Source of the DNA: Hymenobacter sp. BT18
Lineage (GTDB): Bacteria; Bacteroidota; Bacteroidia; Cytophagales; Hymenobacteraceae
NCBI RefSeq assembly: GCF_012273015.1
Contig: NZ_CP050954.1
Span: 2,954,001-3,018,000 of the forward strand
Direction of reading: 5' to 3'
Length of the DNA: 64,000 nt
Both the position numbers and the translations under genes were made by a program. Below the pieces are notes generated by a model. It worked only from the letters and a program-made list of their open reading frames with translations, ran no database searches and was not told the DNA's origin. This document shows positions 50,980-59,515 of this stretch, in pieces; within the stretch, counting starts at the first letter, position 1; the number at the start of each line of letters is the position of its first letter.

Positions 50980-51852
50980 CTAGGCCGTGTAAGTTTCTTT
51001 TTCGCCGTGCTGAGCCGCGAAGGTCTGAATAATGCTGAAGCCGGCTTCGTCGATGCTGTAAGTCAGCTCGTCAATTTTGCTGGTGAAGAAGTTGTAAGCA
51101 ATGATGGCGATGGCCGAACCGGCAATACCGATAGCCGTGTTAATCAAAGCTTCCGAAATACCTTCTGCCAGGGCTACGGCGTCGGGGTTACCAGCCTGAG
51201 CCAGTGCCGAGAAGGCCTTGATCATACCGAATACCGTACCCAGCAGACCCACCAGCGTCGATACCGAAGCAATGGTAGAGAGGATAACCAGGTTCTTTTC
51301 CAGCATGGGCAGTTCCAGCGTCGTCGACTCTTCGATTTCCTTCTGAATGGCGAGGATCTTCTGGTCTTTGTCGAGGCCACGCTCACGGGCCATTTCCTGG
51401 TACTTCAGCAGACCGGATTTAACTACGGCAGCTACTGAGCCTTTCTGCTGGTCGCATACGGCAATAGCACCCGAAATGTCGTTAGCATTCAGCTTCTGAC
51501 GGATAGTGCGCACAAAGCTCTCGATGCTCTTCGTGCCTTTGGCCTTGCTGATGGTCAGGAAACGCTCGATGGAGAACGTAATTACCAACAGGAAAAGGGA
51601 CATAAGGATCGGTACGATGACACCCCCTTTGTAAATGGTGCCCAGGTAGTTACCTGGCAAGGCGGCGTTATCATGGTTACCACCCTGGAAGTTAGCGCCA
51701 TTACCCAATACAAACAGGTAGATGATGACGCTTACAACAAAAGCCAGCGGAATCACGATGGCGGCAAACGCGGAACCGCCTTTTGCCTCGCCCTTGGGCG
51801 CTGCAGGAGCGGCAGGCCGCACGTTCTTGTTCATGGCATTCTTTTGTTCCAT
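50980..51852 (-). CDS. exbB: MotA/TolQ/ExbB proton channel family protein
   Basis: A 290-residue inner-membrane proton channel that powers TonB. Hydrophobic helices lie near residues 28-50 (AIVIPLAFVVSVIIYLFVL), 78-98 (ILMSLFLLVITFSIERFL), 178-205 and 220-245. The conserved C-terminal channel signature is LLGTVFGMIKAFSAL with EGISEALINTAIGI. An alanine/lysine-rich N-terminal stretch is cytoplasmic. ATG at 51852, first gene of the TonB module; a candidate promoter element lies about 100 bp upstream. Confidence 0.94.
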   Translation of the reverse strand: MEQKNAMNKNVRPAAPAAPKGEAKGGSAFAAIVIPLAFVVSVIIYLFVLGNGANFQGGNHDNAALPGNYLGTIYKGGVIVPILMSLFLLVITFSIERFLTISKAKGTKSIESFVRTIRQKLNANDISGAIAVCDQQKGSVAAVVKSGLLKYQEMARERGLDKDQKILAIQKEIEESTTLELPMLEKNLVILSTIASVSTLVGLLGTVFGMIKAFSALAQAGNPDAVALAEGISEALINTAIGIAGSAIAIIAYNFFTSKIDELTYSIDEAGFSIIQTFAAQHGEKETYTA

Positions 51853-51955
51853 TGTTCCGGAAAATTAGGGGGTTGGTTGGTGAAAGATGAAGTTGTGATT
51901 AAAACTGTTGCGAAAAGCTTTAAGACGGAAACGCCCCGCTCACCCGCACCGTTGT

Positions 51956-51963
51956 CAAAAATA
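51956..51963 (-). promoter_or_regulatory. Candidate -7 element for the exbB operon
   Basis: Minus-strand tatttttg matches TAnnTTTG about 104 bp before the exbB ATG. No TTG at the ideal -33 spacing was found. The intervening 100 bp could hold an untranslated leader; I see no clear riboswitch in it. Confidence 0.35.
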
Positions 51964-52104
51964 AAGACAAGTAAGTGGGTCTGCTCGTGCGCGGGGCCAG
52001 TCCGAAAAATAGACTCTCTCTGGCAAACCTAAACAAAACCCTTGGCGCTGCCAAATCCCAAATGCGTTTAAACGCTTTCATGCAGGCTTAGTCTTAAAAA
52101 AACG

Positions 52105-52932
52105 CTATTCCGGTTTGCCCGTGGCCGGTAGCTGCTTGGCTTGGTTCCAGTAAACATCCATCTGCGCCAGCGTTAGGTCGCGGAGGGAATACCCTTCGCG
52201 GGCCGCCGCGGTTTCGAGGTATTGAAAACGGTGAATAAACTTGCGGTTAGTGCGTTCCAGTGCTTCCTCCGGGTTGATACCCGCGTGCCGGGCAAAGTTG
52301 ATAAGGGAAAATAGCAGGTCGCCAAACTCTGCTGCGGCTCGTTCCTGCTGCTCCGCCGAAGGAGTAGCAACCGCAAATTCGTCCCCGAATTCTTGTAGTT
52401 CCTCCTGTACTTTTTCCCATACCTGGCCCGGCTTTTCCCAGTCGAAACCAGCTCCGCGCGCTTTTTCCTGAATACGCATGGCCTTTACCAGCGCCGGCAG
52501 AGAAACAGGTACGCCACCGAGGACGGAGGAGTTGCCTTTTTCCTGGAGTTTTAGCTGCTCCCAGTTCTGTTTTACTTCCTCTTCCGTGCTGGCCTCCACG
52601 TTTCCGTAAATGTGCGGGTGCCGAAAAATCAGCTTCTCGCACTGGGCATTCAGCACATCCGCAATGTCGAACGCGCCCTGCTCACTGGCGATTTTAGCGT
52701 AAAACGTCAGGTGCAGCATCACGTCGCCCAGTTCCTTTTTCAGGTCGGGCAGGTCCCCCCGGATGATGGCGTCGCTGAGCTCGTAGGTTTCCTCAATGGT
52801 GAGGTGGCGTAGGCTTTCCAGCGTTTGTTTCCGGTCCCAGGGGCACTCGGCCCGCAGCCGGTCCAGCACGTCGAGCAGCCGGCCAAAGGCTTCTAACTGG
52901 GTTGGCCGGCGGGTAGCAGAATTATTTTCCAT
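52105..52932 (-). CDS. mazG: Nucleoside triphosphate pyrophosphohydrolase MazG
   Basis: Hydrolyses NTPs to NMPs and PPi, housecleaning non-canonical nucleotides. Two tandem all-helical MazG domains fill 275 residues. The first (about 10-120) has CPWDRKQTLESLRHL and the metal-binding EETYELSDAI...KKELGDVMLHL. The second (about 150-250) has EFGDLLFSLINFARH. Full-length two-domain form. ATG at 52932; divergent from glmM with a shared 170-bp promoter region. Adjacent genes give no special context. Confidence 0.95.
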   Translation of the reverse strand: MENNSATRRPTQLEAFGRLLDVLDRLRAECPWDRKQTLESLRHLTIEETYELSDAIIRGDLPDLKKELGDVMLHLTFYAKIASEQGAFDIADVLNAQCEKLIFRHPHIYGNVEASTEEEVKQNWEQLKLQEKGNSSVLGGVPVSLPALVKAMRIQEKARGAGFDWEKPGQVWEKVQEELQEFGDEFAVATPSAEQQERAAAEFGDLLFSLINFARHAGINPEEALERTNRKFIHRFQYLETAAAREGYSLRDLTLAQMDVYWNQAKQLPATGKPE

Positions 52933-53046
52933 GAACTCAAATATACAACGGGGCGGGGTTCTGTAGGAGTAAGGGGGCGCAGGGGAGGGCCGGTGAAGCT
53001 GCCGGGGCCGGCAAGCTCAAGCTTAGAGAAACACCGGGCAGTTGCC

Positions 53047-53054
53047 TACTTTTG
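53047..53054 (+). promoter_or_regulatory. Candidate -7 element upstream of glmM
   Basis: tacttttg matches TAnnTTTG 46 bp before the glmM GTG. The -33 region lacks a clear TTG. Plausible as the glmM promoter because mazG is divergent. Confidence 0.4.
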
Positions 53055-53100
53055 CCCCACGTTTAGTTGATTTTTCAACGCATCACTTTCAGAAAGCACT

Positions 53101-54489
53101 GTGGCACTGATCAAATCTATTTCGGGCATCCGGGGAACCATTGGGGGCGCGGCCGGCGACGGCCTCACGCCAATTGACGTGGTAAAATACGCGGCAGCTT
53201 TTGGTACGTGGGTGCTGAACACCACGCAGAATACAACCATCGTGATTGGTCGCGATGCCCGCTTATCCGGGGAAATGGTCAGCCGCCTGGTTTCCGCTAC
53301 CCTGCAGGGACTGGGAATTGATGTTATCGACCTGGGCCTGAGCACCACGCCAACTGTGGAAATGGCCGTGCCGGCTAAGAAAGCCGGGGGAGGCATCATT
53401 CTGACGGCTTCGCACAACCCCAAGCAGTGGAATGCCCTCAAGCTGCTCAACAGCAAAGGCGAGTTTATTTCGGACGAGGAAGGCAAGCAGGTCCTGCTGC
53501 TGGGCGACTCAGAAGCCTTTGACTTTGCCCCCGTCACGAAGCTGGGCAAGTATTCCACGGATGATACTTTCCTGCAGGAGCACATTGATGCTATTCTGGC
53601 CTTGCCCCTGGTGGATAAAGCGGCCATCAAAGCCAAGAACTTCCGCGTGGTAGTGGACGCCGTGAATTCGTCGGGTGGTTTTGCTGTGCCCATGCTCTTG
53701 GAGCAACTCGGCGTGGAAGTCATTGAAAAACTCTTCTGCGAACCTACCGGCGACTTTGCGCACAACCCCGAGCCGCTGCCTGAGAACCTACGTGATATTG
53801 CCAAGGTGCTGGAAAAAGGCTCCTTCGACGTGGGCATCGTAGTAGACCCCGACGTGGACCGCCTAGCACTGGTAAATGAGGACGGTACCATGTTCGGCGA
53901 GGAGTACACGCTGGTAGCCGTAGCCGATTACGTGCTGCAGCAGAACGGCGGCGGCAATACTGTGAGCAACCTGAGCAGCACCCGCGCCCTGCGCGACGTG
54001 ACGGAAAAGCACGGCGGTAGCTACGCCGCCGCCGCCGTGGGGGAGGTGAATGTGGTGAATAAGATGAAGGAGACCCATGCCGTAATTGGCGGGGAAGGCA
54101 ACGGGGGCATTATTTACCCCGAACTGCATTATGGCCGTGACTCTCTCGTGGGCATTGCGCTTTTCCTGAGTCACTTGGCTAAAACCGGCCTGACGATGAC
54201 ACGGCTGCGGGCATCCTACCCCAACTACTTCATCTCCAAAAACAAGATTGAGCTAACGCCGGAAATCAACACCGATGAAGTCTTGGTGCAGATGCAGCAG
54301 CGCTACGCCAAACAGCCTATCAATACCATCGACGGCGTAAAAATCGAGTTTGATAAGGAGTGGGTACACCTGCGCAAATCCAACACGGAGCCGATTATCC
54401 GCATCTACGCCGAATCGACCTCGAACGCCACGGCGGATTACTTGGCCAATAAAATTATCGGGGACATCAAGGAAATCATCAGCCAATAG
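53101..54489 (+). CDS. glmM: Phosphoglucosamine mutase
   Basis: Interconverts glucosamine-6-phosphate and glucosamine-1-phosphate for UDP-GlcNAc synthesis. The N-terminal metal-binding and phosphoserine loop is LTASHNPKQWNALK with Ser104 the phosphorylated residue. The Mg site is DPDVDRLAL near residue 244, the sugar loop is GGEGNGG, and the C-terminal phosphate loop is RKSNTEPIIRIYAES. It is 462 residues. The start is GTG at 53101, as no upstream ATG is in frame. Phosphomannomutase activity is an alternative, but the sequence fits GlmM better. Confidence 0.88.
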   Translation: MALIKSISGIRGTIGGAAGDGLTPIDVVKYAAAFGTWVLNTTQNTTIVIGRDARLSGEMVSRLVSATLQGLGIDVIDLGLSTTPTVEMAVPAKKAGGGIILTASHNPKQWNALKLLNSKGEFISDEEGKQVLLLGDSEAFDFAPVTKLGKYSTDDTFLQEHIDAILALPLVDKAAIKAKNFRVVVDAVNSSGGFAVPMLLEQLGVEVIEKLFCEPTGDFAHNPEPLPENLRDIAKVLEKGSFDVGIVVDPDVDRLALVNEDGTMFGEEYTLVAVADYVLQQNGGGNTVSNLSSTRALRDVTEKHGGSYAAAAVGEVNVVNKMKETHAVIGGEGNGGIIYPELHYGRDSLVGIALFLSHLAKTGLTMTRLRASYPNYFISKNKIELTPEINTDEVLVQMQQRYAKQPINTIDGVKIEFDKEWVHLRKSNTEPIIRIYAESTSNATADYLANKIIGDIKEIISQ

Positions 54490-54536
54490 TCCTTGTCCAA
54501 GCGCCCATTAGGGGCTTCCTGCGAGTCAATTATTTA

Positions 54537-54574
54537 CAGGATTCCGGCGGCCCCGCTGGAATCCTGTATTTTTG
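54537..54574 (+). terminator. Terminator whose tail overlaps a -7 promoter element
   Basis: The stem caggattcc/ggaatcctg (9 bp, GC-rich loop) ends at 54566 and is followed by tatttttg (54567-54574), a TAnnTTTG match 50 bp before the cysteine desulfurase ATG. The same arrangement is found at 43682-43717. Confidence 0.75.
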
Positions 54575-54623
54575 TGGCGCCTTCCTCTTTCAATCAGTGT
54601 TTGATTAAGCTGTAGTCTTGCTC

Positions 54624-55766
54624 ATGAACGTGTATTTCGATAATGCCGCCACCACGCCGCTGGACCCCGAAGTGCTGGATGCTATGCTGCCCTTTATGCG
54701 GGAGCATTTTGGCAACCCCAGCAGCATCCACGGCCATGGCCGCCAGGTGCGCGCTGCCATCGAAAACGCCCGCAAGACCATTGCCCACCTGATTAATGCC
54801 GCTCCCGCCGAAATCGTATTCACTTCGTGCGGGACGGAAGCCGATAACTACGCGGCCTCCGGCAGCGTGAAGACGCTGGGCCTGAAGCACGGCATTACCT
54901 CGCAGCTGGAGCACCACGCCGTGCTGCACACCATACAGGCGCTGGAAAAGTGTGGGGATATCCAGCTCAGCTACCTGCGCCATGACGCCCAGGGCCGCCT
55001 CGATTTGGAGCACCTGGAGGAACTGCTGGCTACGCACCCACGCACCTTTGTGAGCTTAATGCACGCCAACAACGAAATCGGCAACCTGAACGACATCGTC
55101 ACCATTGGCGACATCTGCGCCCGGCACAACGCGGTTTTCCACACCGATACAGTGCAGACCATGGGCCATTACCGCCACGACGTGCAGAAGCTGAAGGCCA
55201 ATTTTCTGGTGGGTTCTGCCCATAAGTTTCATGGGCCCAAAGGGGTTGGGTTCCTGTACCGCCGCTCGGGCCTGGCCGTGGACTCCCTGATCCACGGCGG
55301 CTCCCAGGAGCGTAACCAGCGGGCCGGCACCGAAAACGTGTACGGCATTGTAGGGCTGGCCAAGGCGCTGGAAATTGCTTACCGCGACATGGCGGCGCAT
55401 CAGCGCCACATCCAGGGGCTCAAAGACCGATTCATTGAGAAGCTGCGCGCTGAAGTCGATGGGGTAGAGTTCAATGGTACCTCCGCCGATGCCGACCATA
55501 GTCTGTACACCGTGCTCAGCGTGAGCTTGCCGCCTTCGGAGCTGAACGAGATGCTGCTGTTCAACCTCGACATCAACCACATTTCGGTTTCGGGGGGCTC
55601 GGCCTGTACCAGTGGGGCCAATGCCGGCTCGCACGTACTCAATGCGCTGAACTGCGACCCGGCCCGGGGTACCATCCGCTTCTCCATGAGCAAATACAAC
55701 ACCGAAGAGGAAGTAGATTACGCGGTGGAGCAACTGGCCAAGATGTATCGGAAAGTGCCGGCGTAA
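54624..55766 (+). CDS. Cysteine desulfurase (NifS/IscS family)
   Basis: A class V aminotransferase-fold PLP enzyme that takes sulfur from cysteine for Fe-S clusters and thiolated tRNA. MNVYFDNAATTPLDPEVLDAM starts the chain; the PLP lysine is Lys201 in GSAHKFHGPKG, and the persulfide cysteine is Cys328 in SGGSACTSGA. It is 380 residues. ATG at 54624 is used; a TTG 6 bp upstream is unlikely. It is an isolated gene with no IscU or SufBCD neighbours, so the sulfur acceptor cannot be named. Confidence 0.93.
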   Translation: MNVYFDNAATTPLDPEVLDAMLPFMREHFGNPSSIHGHGRQVRAAIENARKTIAHLINAAPAEIVFTSCGTEADNYAASGSVKTLGLKHGITSQLEHHAVLHTIQALEKCGDIQLSYLRHDAQGRLDLEHLEELLATHPRTFVSLMHANNEIGNLNDIVTIGDICARHNAVFHTDTVQTMGHYRHDVQKLKANFLVGSAHKFHGPKGVGFLYRRSGLAVDSLIHGGSQERNQRAGTENVYGIVGLAKALEIAYRDMAAHQRHIQGLKDRFIEKLRAEVDGVEFNGTSADADHSLYTVLSVSLPPSELNEMLLFNLDINHISVSGGSACTSGANAGSHVLNALNCDPARGTIRFSMSKYNTEEEVDYAVEQLAKMYRKVPA

Positions 55767-55818
55767 GCACCAGTAGCTACCCGGTACTTACTCTTCGGGA
55801 ACCTTGCTATTCTGGTGG

Positions 55819-57018
55819 CTAGTAGGTGCTTTCGGCCCCGCCACCCCCAAATTGCCCGCCGCCAAACTCGAAGCCGGGCTGGGGCGCCTGCGGCACTACG
55901 GCCGTTTGGGCTACCACCAACGACTCCAGGTTGAAGTGCGGCGGCTGCTCGTCGTCGGGCAGCGACGTGAGTCCGTGCCGGGCCGGCCGCAGGTAGCGCG
56001 CTGCCCAGGCGGCCAGCACTAGCAGCACGGCCCCGGCTAGCACGGCCGCTAGTTCGGGCGGGAGCAAAGAGTGGTAGTACCGCAGCGTAGCCACCGAGCA
56101 CGCCGCCGTCAGCAGCCCGGTGAGCAGCCATAGCCGGCTGGGGCGCCTTAGCCCCACCACGGTATACGCCAGCGGTACGACCGCCGTCAGAACATAAAAA
56201 ACTAGTGCAAAGGGAATTTGCAGGGACGTAAACGCCCCGCTGAGCGCGGCATTGACTTCTCGCACCACGTAATAGTTGCCGGCTCCATAAAACGTGAGCA
56301 GCACCAGCACTTCCAGCAGCGTTAGGCAGGACTGGTAATACAGATAATCGGGCCGCTTGCGGAACTGGCGTACCAGCCAGTGGGCGCCTACTGCCAGCAG
56401 CATCAGGACAAAGGGCAGGAACGCCCGGCCGTAGGGTACTTGCAGCAACGCGTTAACTACGAGCAACAGCAGGAGTACGTAAGTGGCCCCTGCTACCAGC
56501 CTGTCTGCGTAGCGGATGCTGGCCAACAGAAATACGGTAAACAGCGGACCCAATACGAGCAGCACGTACGGGTTACCCAAGGACTCGAAGTCGCGGCTGG
56601 CTACTGGCACTAAGTCGTGAGCTAGGGCGATGAAAAATACCGTAACCCAAACCAGAGAGCTGTACAGCAGGGCGTTGTCGGGGCCGGCGTAGTAGAGGCG
56701 GGAGCTCTGAATGCTCACTTCCAGCACAACCATTCCCCCTAGCGCGCACAGTAGGGCCAGCACCAGTAGAAAGTCCGATGACATGGCCTCCGCCAATGGC
56801 AGGGCCAGCAGGCCAGCGGCGCCGGCCGCGCCTATGCACGTGAAAATAAACAGACCAATGCGCAGAAACAGCCCGGGGCGGTAAAACTCCAGCGGGTAGC
56901 GCGCCCGGATGGCTTGGTGCTGCTCCGGCGTGAGCAAGCCCCGGCGGTGCCAGCGAGCGGCGGCGTGCAGCATCGCCTCATGGTAAGCCCAGGCGGGATT
57001 GTAGGCTTTCAGGCTCAT
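55819..57018 (-). CDS. DUF2157-like polytopic membrane protein with Gly-rich tail
   Basis: A 399-residue protein with about ten hydrophobic helices between residues 45 and 350. A short N-terminal helical region (MLHAAARWHRRGLLTPEQHQAI) resembles the DUF2157 opening. The tail ends with a Gly-rich run QFGGGGAEST. The upstream gene overlaps its start by 4 bp (ATGA), so the pair is translated together. Function unknown; both look like parts of one membrane complex. Confidence 0.78.
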   Translation of the reverse strand: MSLKAYNPAWAYHEAMLHAAARWHRRGLLTPEQHQAIRARYPLEFYRPGLFLRIGLFIFTCIGAAGAAGLLALPLAEAMSSDFLLVLALLCALGGMVVLEVSIQSSRLYYAGPDNALLYSSLVWVTVFFIALAHDLVPVASRDFESLGNPYVLLVLGPLFTVFLLASIRYADRLVAGATYVLLLLLVVNALLQVPYGRAFLPFVLMLLAVGAHWLVRQFRKRPDYLYYQSCLTLLEVLVLLTFYGAGNYYVVREVNAALSGAFTSLQIPFALVFYVLTAVVPLAYTVVGLRRPSRLWLLTGLLTAACSVATLRYYHSLLPPELAAVLAGAVLLVLAAWAARYLRPARHGLTSLPDDEQPPHFNLESLVVAQTAVVPQAPQPGFEFGGGQFGGGGAESTY

Positions 57019-58004
57019 GCTAAGCGCAGGATTTTCTTGGCATTGACAAAAAGATAGATAACGCCCGCCGCCGAGCCCACGAAATAGAGCATCCCCAGCA
57101 TAAAGGCGGCTTCCCCAAGTCCGGAATCAAGCAGCTGAAAGAACAGGTAGGTAATGGTGATGTAGCCATACACCGCGCCCATTAGCAGGAATAGATAGGA
57201 ATGACTCCGCCGGGCATACCATACCAGGCCGGCACTCAGCCCCAGGATGAGTAAAACCAACAGGGCTTCGGGTAGAAAGCTGTAGAGATAAAAATCGAAG
57301 AGGGAAACCGTGGCGGCCAGCAGCGCTAAGTTGGCCCCCAGCGAAATGTACGTAAAGGCAAAGTGCCGCTTCCGGTCCGCAAAATCGGAGTAGAGGCCCG
57401 CGCCAGTCAGCGCCAACCCCAGCAGTACCGCGGCCCCGCCCAGCCGCGACGACAGCAAGCTGTTCTCGGTGAAAGCCGAAAGGGGGGCAATGCTCACGCC
57501 CACCCAGGAAGCCAGGGCCGTAAGCCCCATAGCCAGCACGCCCCGCTGGTCGAAGTGGTAGGCCAGGGGAAGAAACAGCACCGCCGGGATGATAGTGGCC
57601 AGCCTGTAATAGCTACCGAAGAAGTTATACTGCACCTGCAGGTAGGTTTCCAAAGCCAGAAACAGCAGGCACCCGAGCAGCAGCACGTAGTCCGGTACGA
57701 AGCTGGCGGGACGGGTTTGCCCCCAGGTAAAGGGCTGCTTGTGCCAGATGGCGTACCCAAAGCTGGCTACCATCAGCAGGCCCATGCTGCCAATGATAAC
57801 CCCATGCCCAATGTCGCTCAGGTGCTGGTACAGCAACACCCCCAGGCCCCCGGCGAGCAGGGTAACGCCCAAGTACAAGGCCGCGCGCAGCTCGTAGTGC
57901 AGGGAGAAGGGACGGTGTTGCTCATCCTCGCGGATGGCGGCGGCCTGAGCAGCGGAAAGCAGCTGGGCAGTCTGTAAATCGTCTAGCAGTTGGTCCGGTA
58001 TCAT
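57015..58004 (-). CDS. DUF2157 domain-containing membrane protein
   Basis: A 329-residue membrane protein with about nine to ten hydrophobic helices. The N-terminal LLSAAQAAAIREDEQHRP followed by ALYLGVTLLAGGLGVLLY is typical of DUF2157. The start is the ATG at 58004 (MIPDQLLDDL); a TTG nine bases upstream is less likely. It ends in the ATGA overlap with the next gene, forming a two-gene operon. DUF2157 proteins have no proven function. This gene marks the right edge of GC-rich sequence before the AT-rich island. Confidence 0.8.
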   Translation of the reverse strand: MIPDQLLDDLQTAQLLSAAQAAAIREDEQHRPFSLHYELRAALYLGVTLLAGGLGVLLYQHLSDIGHGVIIGSMGLLMVASFGYAIWHKQPFTWGQTRPASFVPDYVLLLGCLLFLALETYLQVQYNFFGSYYRLATIIPAVLFLPLAYHFDQRGVLAMGLTALASWVGVSIAPLSAFTENSLLSSRLGGAAVLLGLALTGAGLYSDFADRKRHFAFTYISLGANLALLAATVSLFDFYLYSFLPEALLVLLILGLSAGLVWYARRSHSYLFLLMGAVYGYITITYLFFQLLDSGLGEAAFMLGMLYFVGSAAGVIYLFVNAKKILRLA

Positions 58005-58103
58005 GCAAGGCAAGAAGCTGGCTTACGGCAGCGCCCGGCTAAACATACACATCTTGAACGACGTCTCATGCAAGCTACTGGTACAATGTACTTTATATGT
58101 TTC

Positions 58104-58141
58104 AATGATAGATGCTGATACGTAGTACTGTATCTATCATT
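58104..58141 (-). terminator. Hairpin downstream of the CPBP gene
   Basis: The arms aatgatagat/atctatcatt (10 bp, perfect) with an 18-nt loop lie about 65 bp after the CPBP stop on the minus strand. AT-rich stem; probably the terminator of the peptide-CPBP unit, although the U-tract is only moderate. Confidence 0.55.
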
Positions 58142-58205
58142 TAGATTGAAAATACGAATAAGATAATTTATACAATAATAAAACTGATGTGTTTAATGAG
58201 AGATG

Positions 58206-58940
58206 CTACAGAATGAATGATATGCCGTTTATTAATGCATGGAGCGCAATTCCCCAAACGAATCCTCTTTTCATGCGAATATTGCTGATAAAAATGCTCA
58301 TAATTATTTGGGGCATTACAAATAAAGGGTAAAATAGAATATAGTTGAACTCAATATGCTTAATGTTCGAGATGTGAACTAATCCAAAGGCAAGCACAAT
58401 GAAATAATACCAATACTTAAAGTATTTTGTTTGAATATCTGATAAAAAACCTTTAGGAAGTAAAATGTACACTACTGCAAACAAAAAGATAGATAGTGCG
58501 ACTCCCAGCCAGTAGAAAAACTTGGAAAAATCCGCAACAAGGAGGCCTCCGTTAACGAATCTAAAGAATAGAAGAGTAACTCCTAAGGCAATACTACCTC
58601 TTCTTAGGTCAAGGGGTAGCCTGAAAATTAGCTCTTCAAGAATAGGAACCACAAACACAACTACTACAAATGCGTAGCTTCCGAAAGCTTCCCTCACCCC
58701 TGTATTAGTGGAACGGATCTGCTGATAAATGGAGTCAATATGAAGGTAGGTGACAATGCTGTAATCGATAGTCAGTATAACGCAGCCGGCAATAAGTATT
58801 CCGATGGCACACATTATGTAGGACCATAACATGTATTTTGCATTTGAGAGCAGGCTGCGTCTTTCGGGGGTTGTATAATGCGGATTCCTTAAATAGCTGA
58901 ATACGTCTATTATTGAAAATCCGCTTGCATGATTATTCAT
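58206..58940 (-). CDS. CPBP family intramembrane metalloprotease (putative bacteriocin immunity protein)
   Basis: A 244-residue polytopic membrane protein with about six to seven hydrophobic helices. All three CPBP (Abi) motifs are present: EExxxR as EELIFR (102-107), FxxxH as FGLVH (185-189), and HxxxN as HALIN (234-238). CPBP proteins include the Rce1-type proteases and, next to class II bacteriocins, self-immunity proteins such as PlnI and SkkI. The gene lies 91 bp downstream of the second small peptide gene on the same strand, beyond a strong hairpin. Family is confident; the immunity role is inferred from context. Codon use is AT-rich, unlike neighbours. Confidence 0.85.
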   Translation of the reverse strand: MNNHASGFSIIDVFSYLRNPHYTTPERRSLLSNAKYMLWSYIMCAIGILIAGCVILTIDYSIVTYLHIDSIYQQIRSTNTGVREAFGSYAFVVVVFVVPILEELIFRLPLDLRRGSIALGVTLLFFRFVNGGLLVADFSKFFYWLGVALSIFLFAVVYILLPKGFLSDIQTKYFKYWYYFIVLAFGLVHISNIKHIEFNYILFYPLFVMPQIIMSIFISNIRMKRGFVWGIALHALINGISFIL

Positions 58941-58967
58941 GTCACTTTTTTCGAAACGTTGTAAAGT

Positions 58968-59007
58968 ACAACAGAGAAGCCTCTATAAAAAGAGACTTCT
59001 CTGTTGT
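58968..59007 (-). terminator. 17-bp hairpin between the peptide genes and the CPBP gene
   Basis: The arms 58968-58984 and 58991-59007 pair over 17 bp with one mismatch that can wobble, and a 6-nt loop. It lies 24 bp after the stop of the second peptide gene. No long U-tract follows on the minus strand, so it may be an attenuator or a processing signal giving more peptide than CPBP mRNA. Confidence 0.75.
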
Positions 59008-59031
59008 CAAAACGTCATGTGGGATTAGCCT

Positions 59032-59217
59032 TTATGAAGTGTGGCCACCATTAAGAAGAGCGCCAGCAATTCCGATGATGGTGCCTGCTACTACCAATGC
59101 TTCCCCTACTGCATGGCCGATAGCATATGCTGTACCCTGATGGCCTCCTTCAATGGTCATAAGATCTTGTTCATTTACAAGTTCTACGCCGTAGAGTTCG
59201 AAATTTGATGAGTTCAT
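59032..59217 (-). CDS. Small double-glycine-leader peptide 1 (putative bacteriocin subunit)
   Basis: A 61-residue peptide. A 25-residue N-terminal leader ends GG (Gly24-Gly25), with Ile at -4, Leu at -7 and Asp at -8, close to the class II bacteriocin leader consensus. The predicted mature part is 36 residues, hydrophobic and glycine-rich. It has two GxxxG motifs (GHAVG and GTIIG), which in class IIb bacteriocins drive helix-helix pairing of the two subunits. ATG at 59217, no Shine-Dalgarno. Second gene of the peptide pair, 32 bp after peptide 2. No cysteines, no lantibiotic-type residues pattern. Bacteriocin function is inferred, not proven. Confidence 0.72.
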   Translation of the reverse strand: MNSSNFELYGVELVNEQDLMTIEGGHQGTAYAIGHAVGEALVVAGTIIGIAGALLNGGHTS

Positions 59218-59249
59218 TTTGTCAAAAATGATTTAGAAAAAACGATTAA

Positions 59250-59450
59250 TTAGTGTCCGGTCATGCCAGCCCACATACCGCTGAAAAAGTCGCCGACTGC
59301 ATGAGCTGCATCAATAACTCTATTGAGGTCCAGCTGTGACTGACCGCCATGATAAGACGTGTTAACAGTGTCGCCGCCATCAATAGAAATCAGCTCAGTT
59401 GCATCTAGGAGCATCAAGTTCAAAGATTCAATTTGTTCTGTATGGTTCAT
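59250..59450 (-). CDS. Small double-glycine-leader peptide 2 (putative bacteriocin subunit)
   Basis: A 66-residue peptide. The 26-residue leader ends ISIDGG, with Leu at -12, Glu at -8, Leu at -7, Ile at -4 and GG at -2/-1, a near-perfect match to the class II bacteriocin leader cleaved by C39 peptidases. The predicted mature part is 40 residues, starting DTVNTSYHGG and ending GMWAGMTGH, with one GxxxG (GMWAG). ATG at 59450, first gene of the presumed operon, 66 bp after a promoter candidate. No matching exporter is in the window. Function inferred. Confidence 0.75.
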   Translation of the reverse strand: MNHTEQIESLNLMLLDATELISIDGGDTVNTSYHGGQSQLDLNRVIDAAHAVGDFFSGMWAGMTGH

Positions 59451-59515
59451 GCTATTTTTAATGAATGGTGAGTTAGCAGTTATTAGGTCGCGACGCTTAC
59501 ATTCTGCTCTTTATA

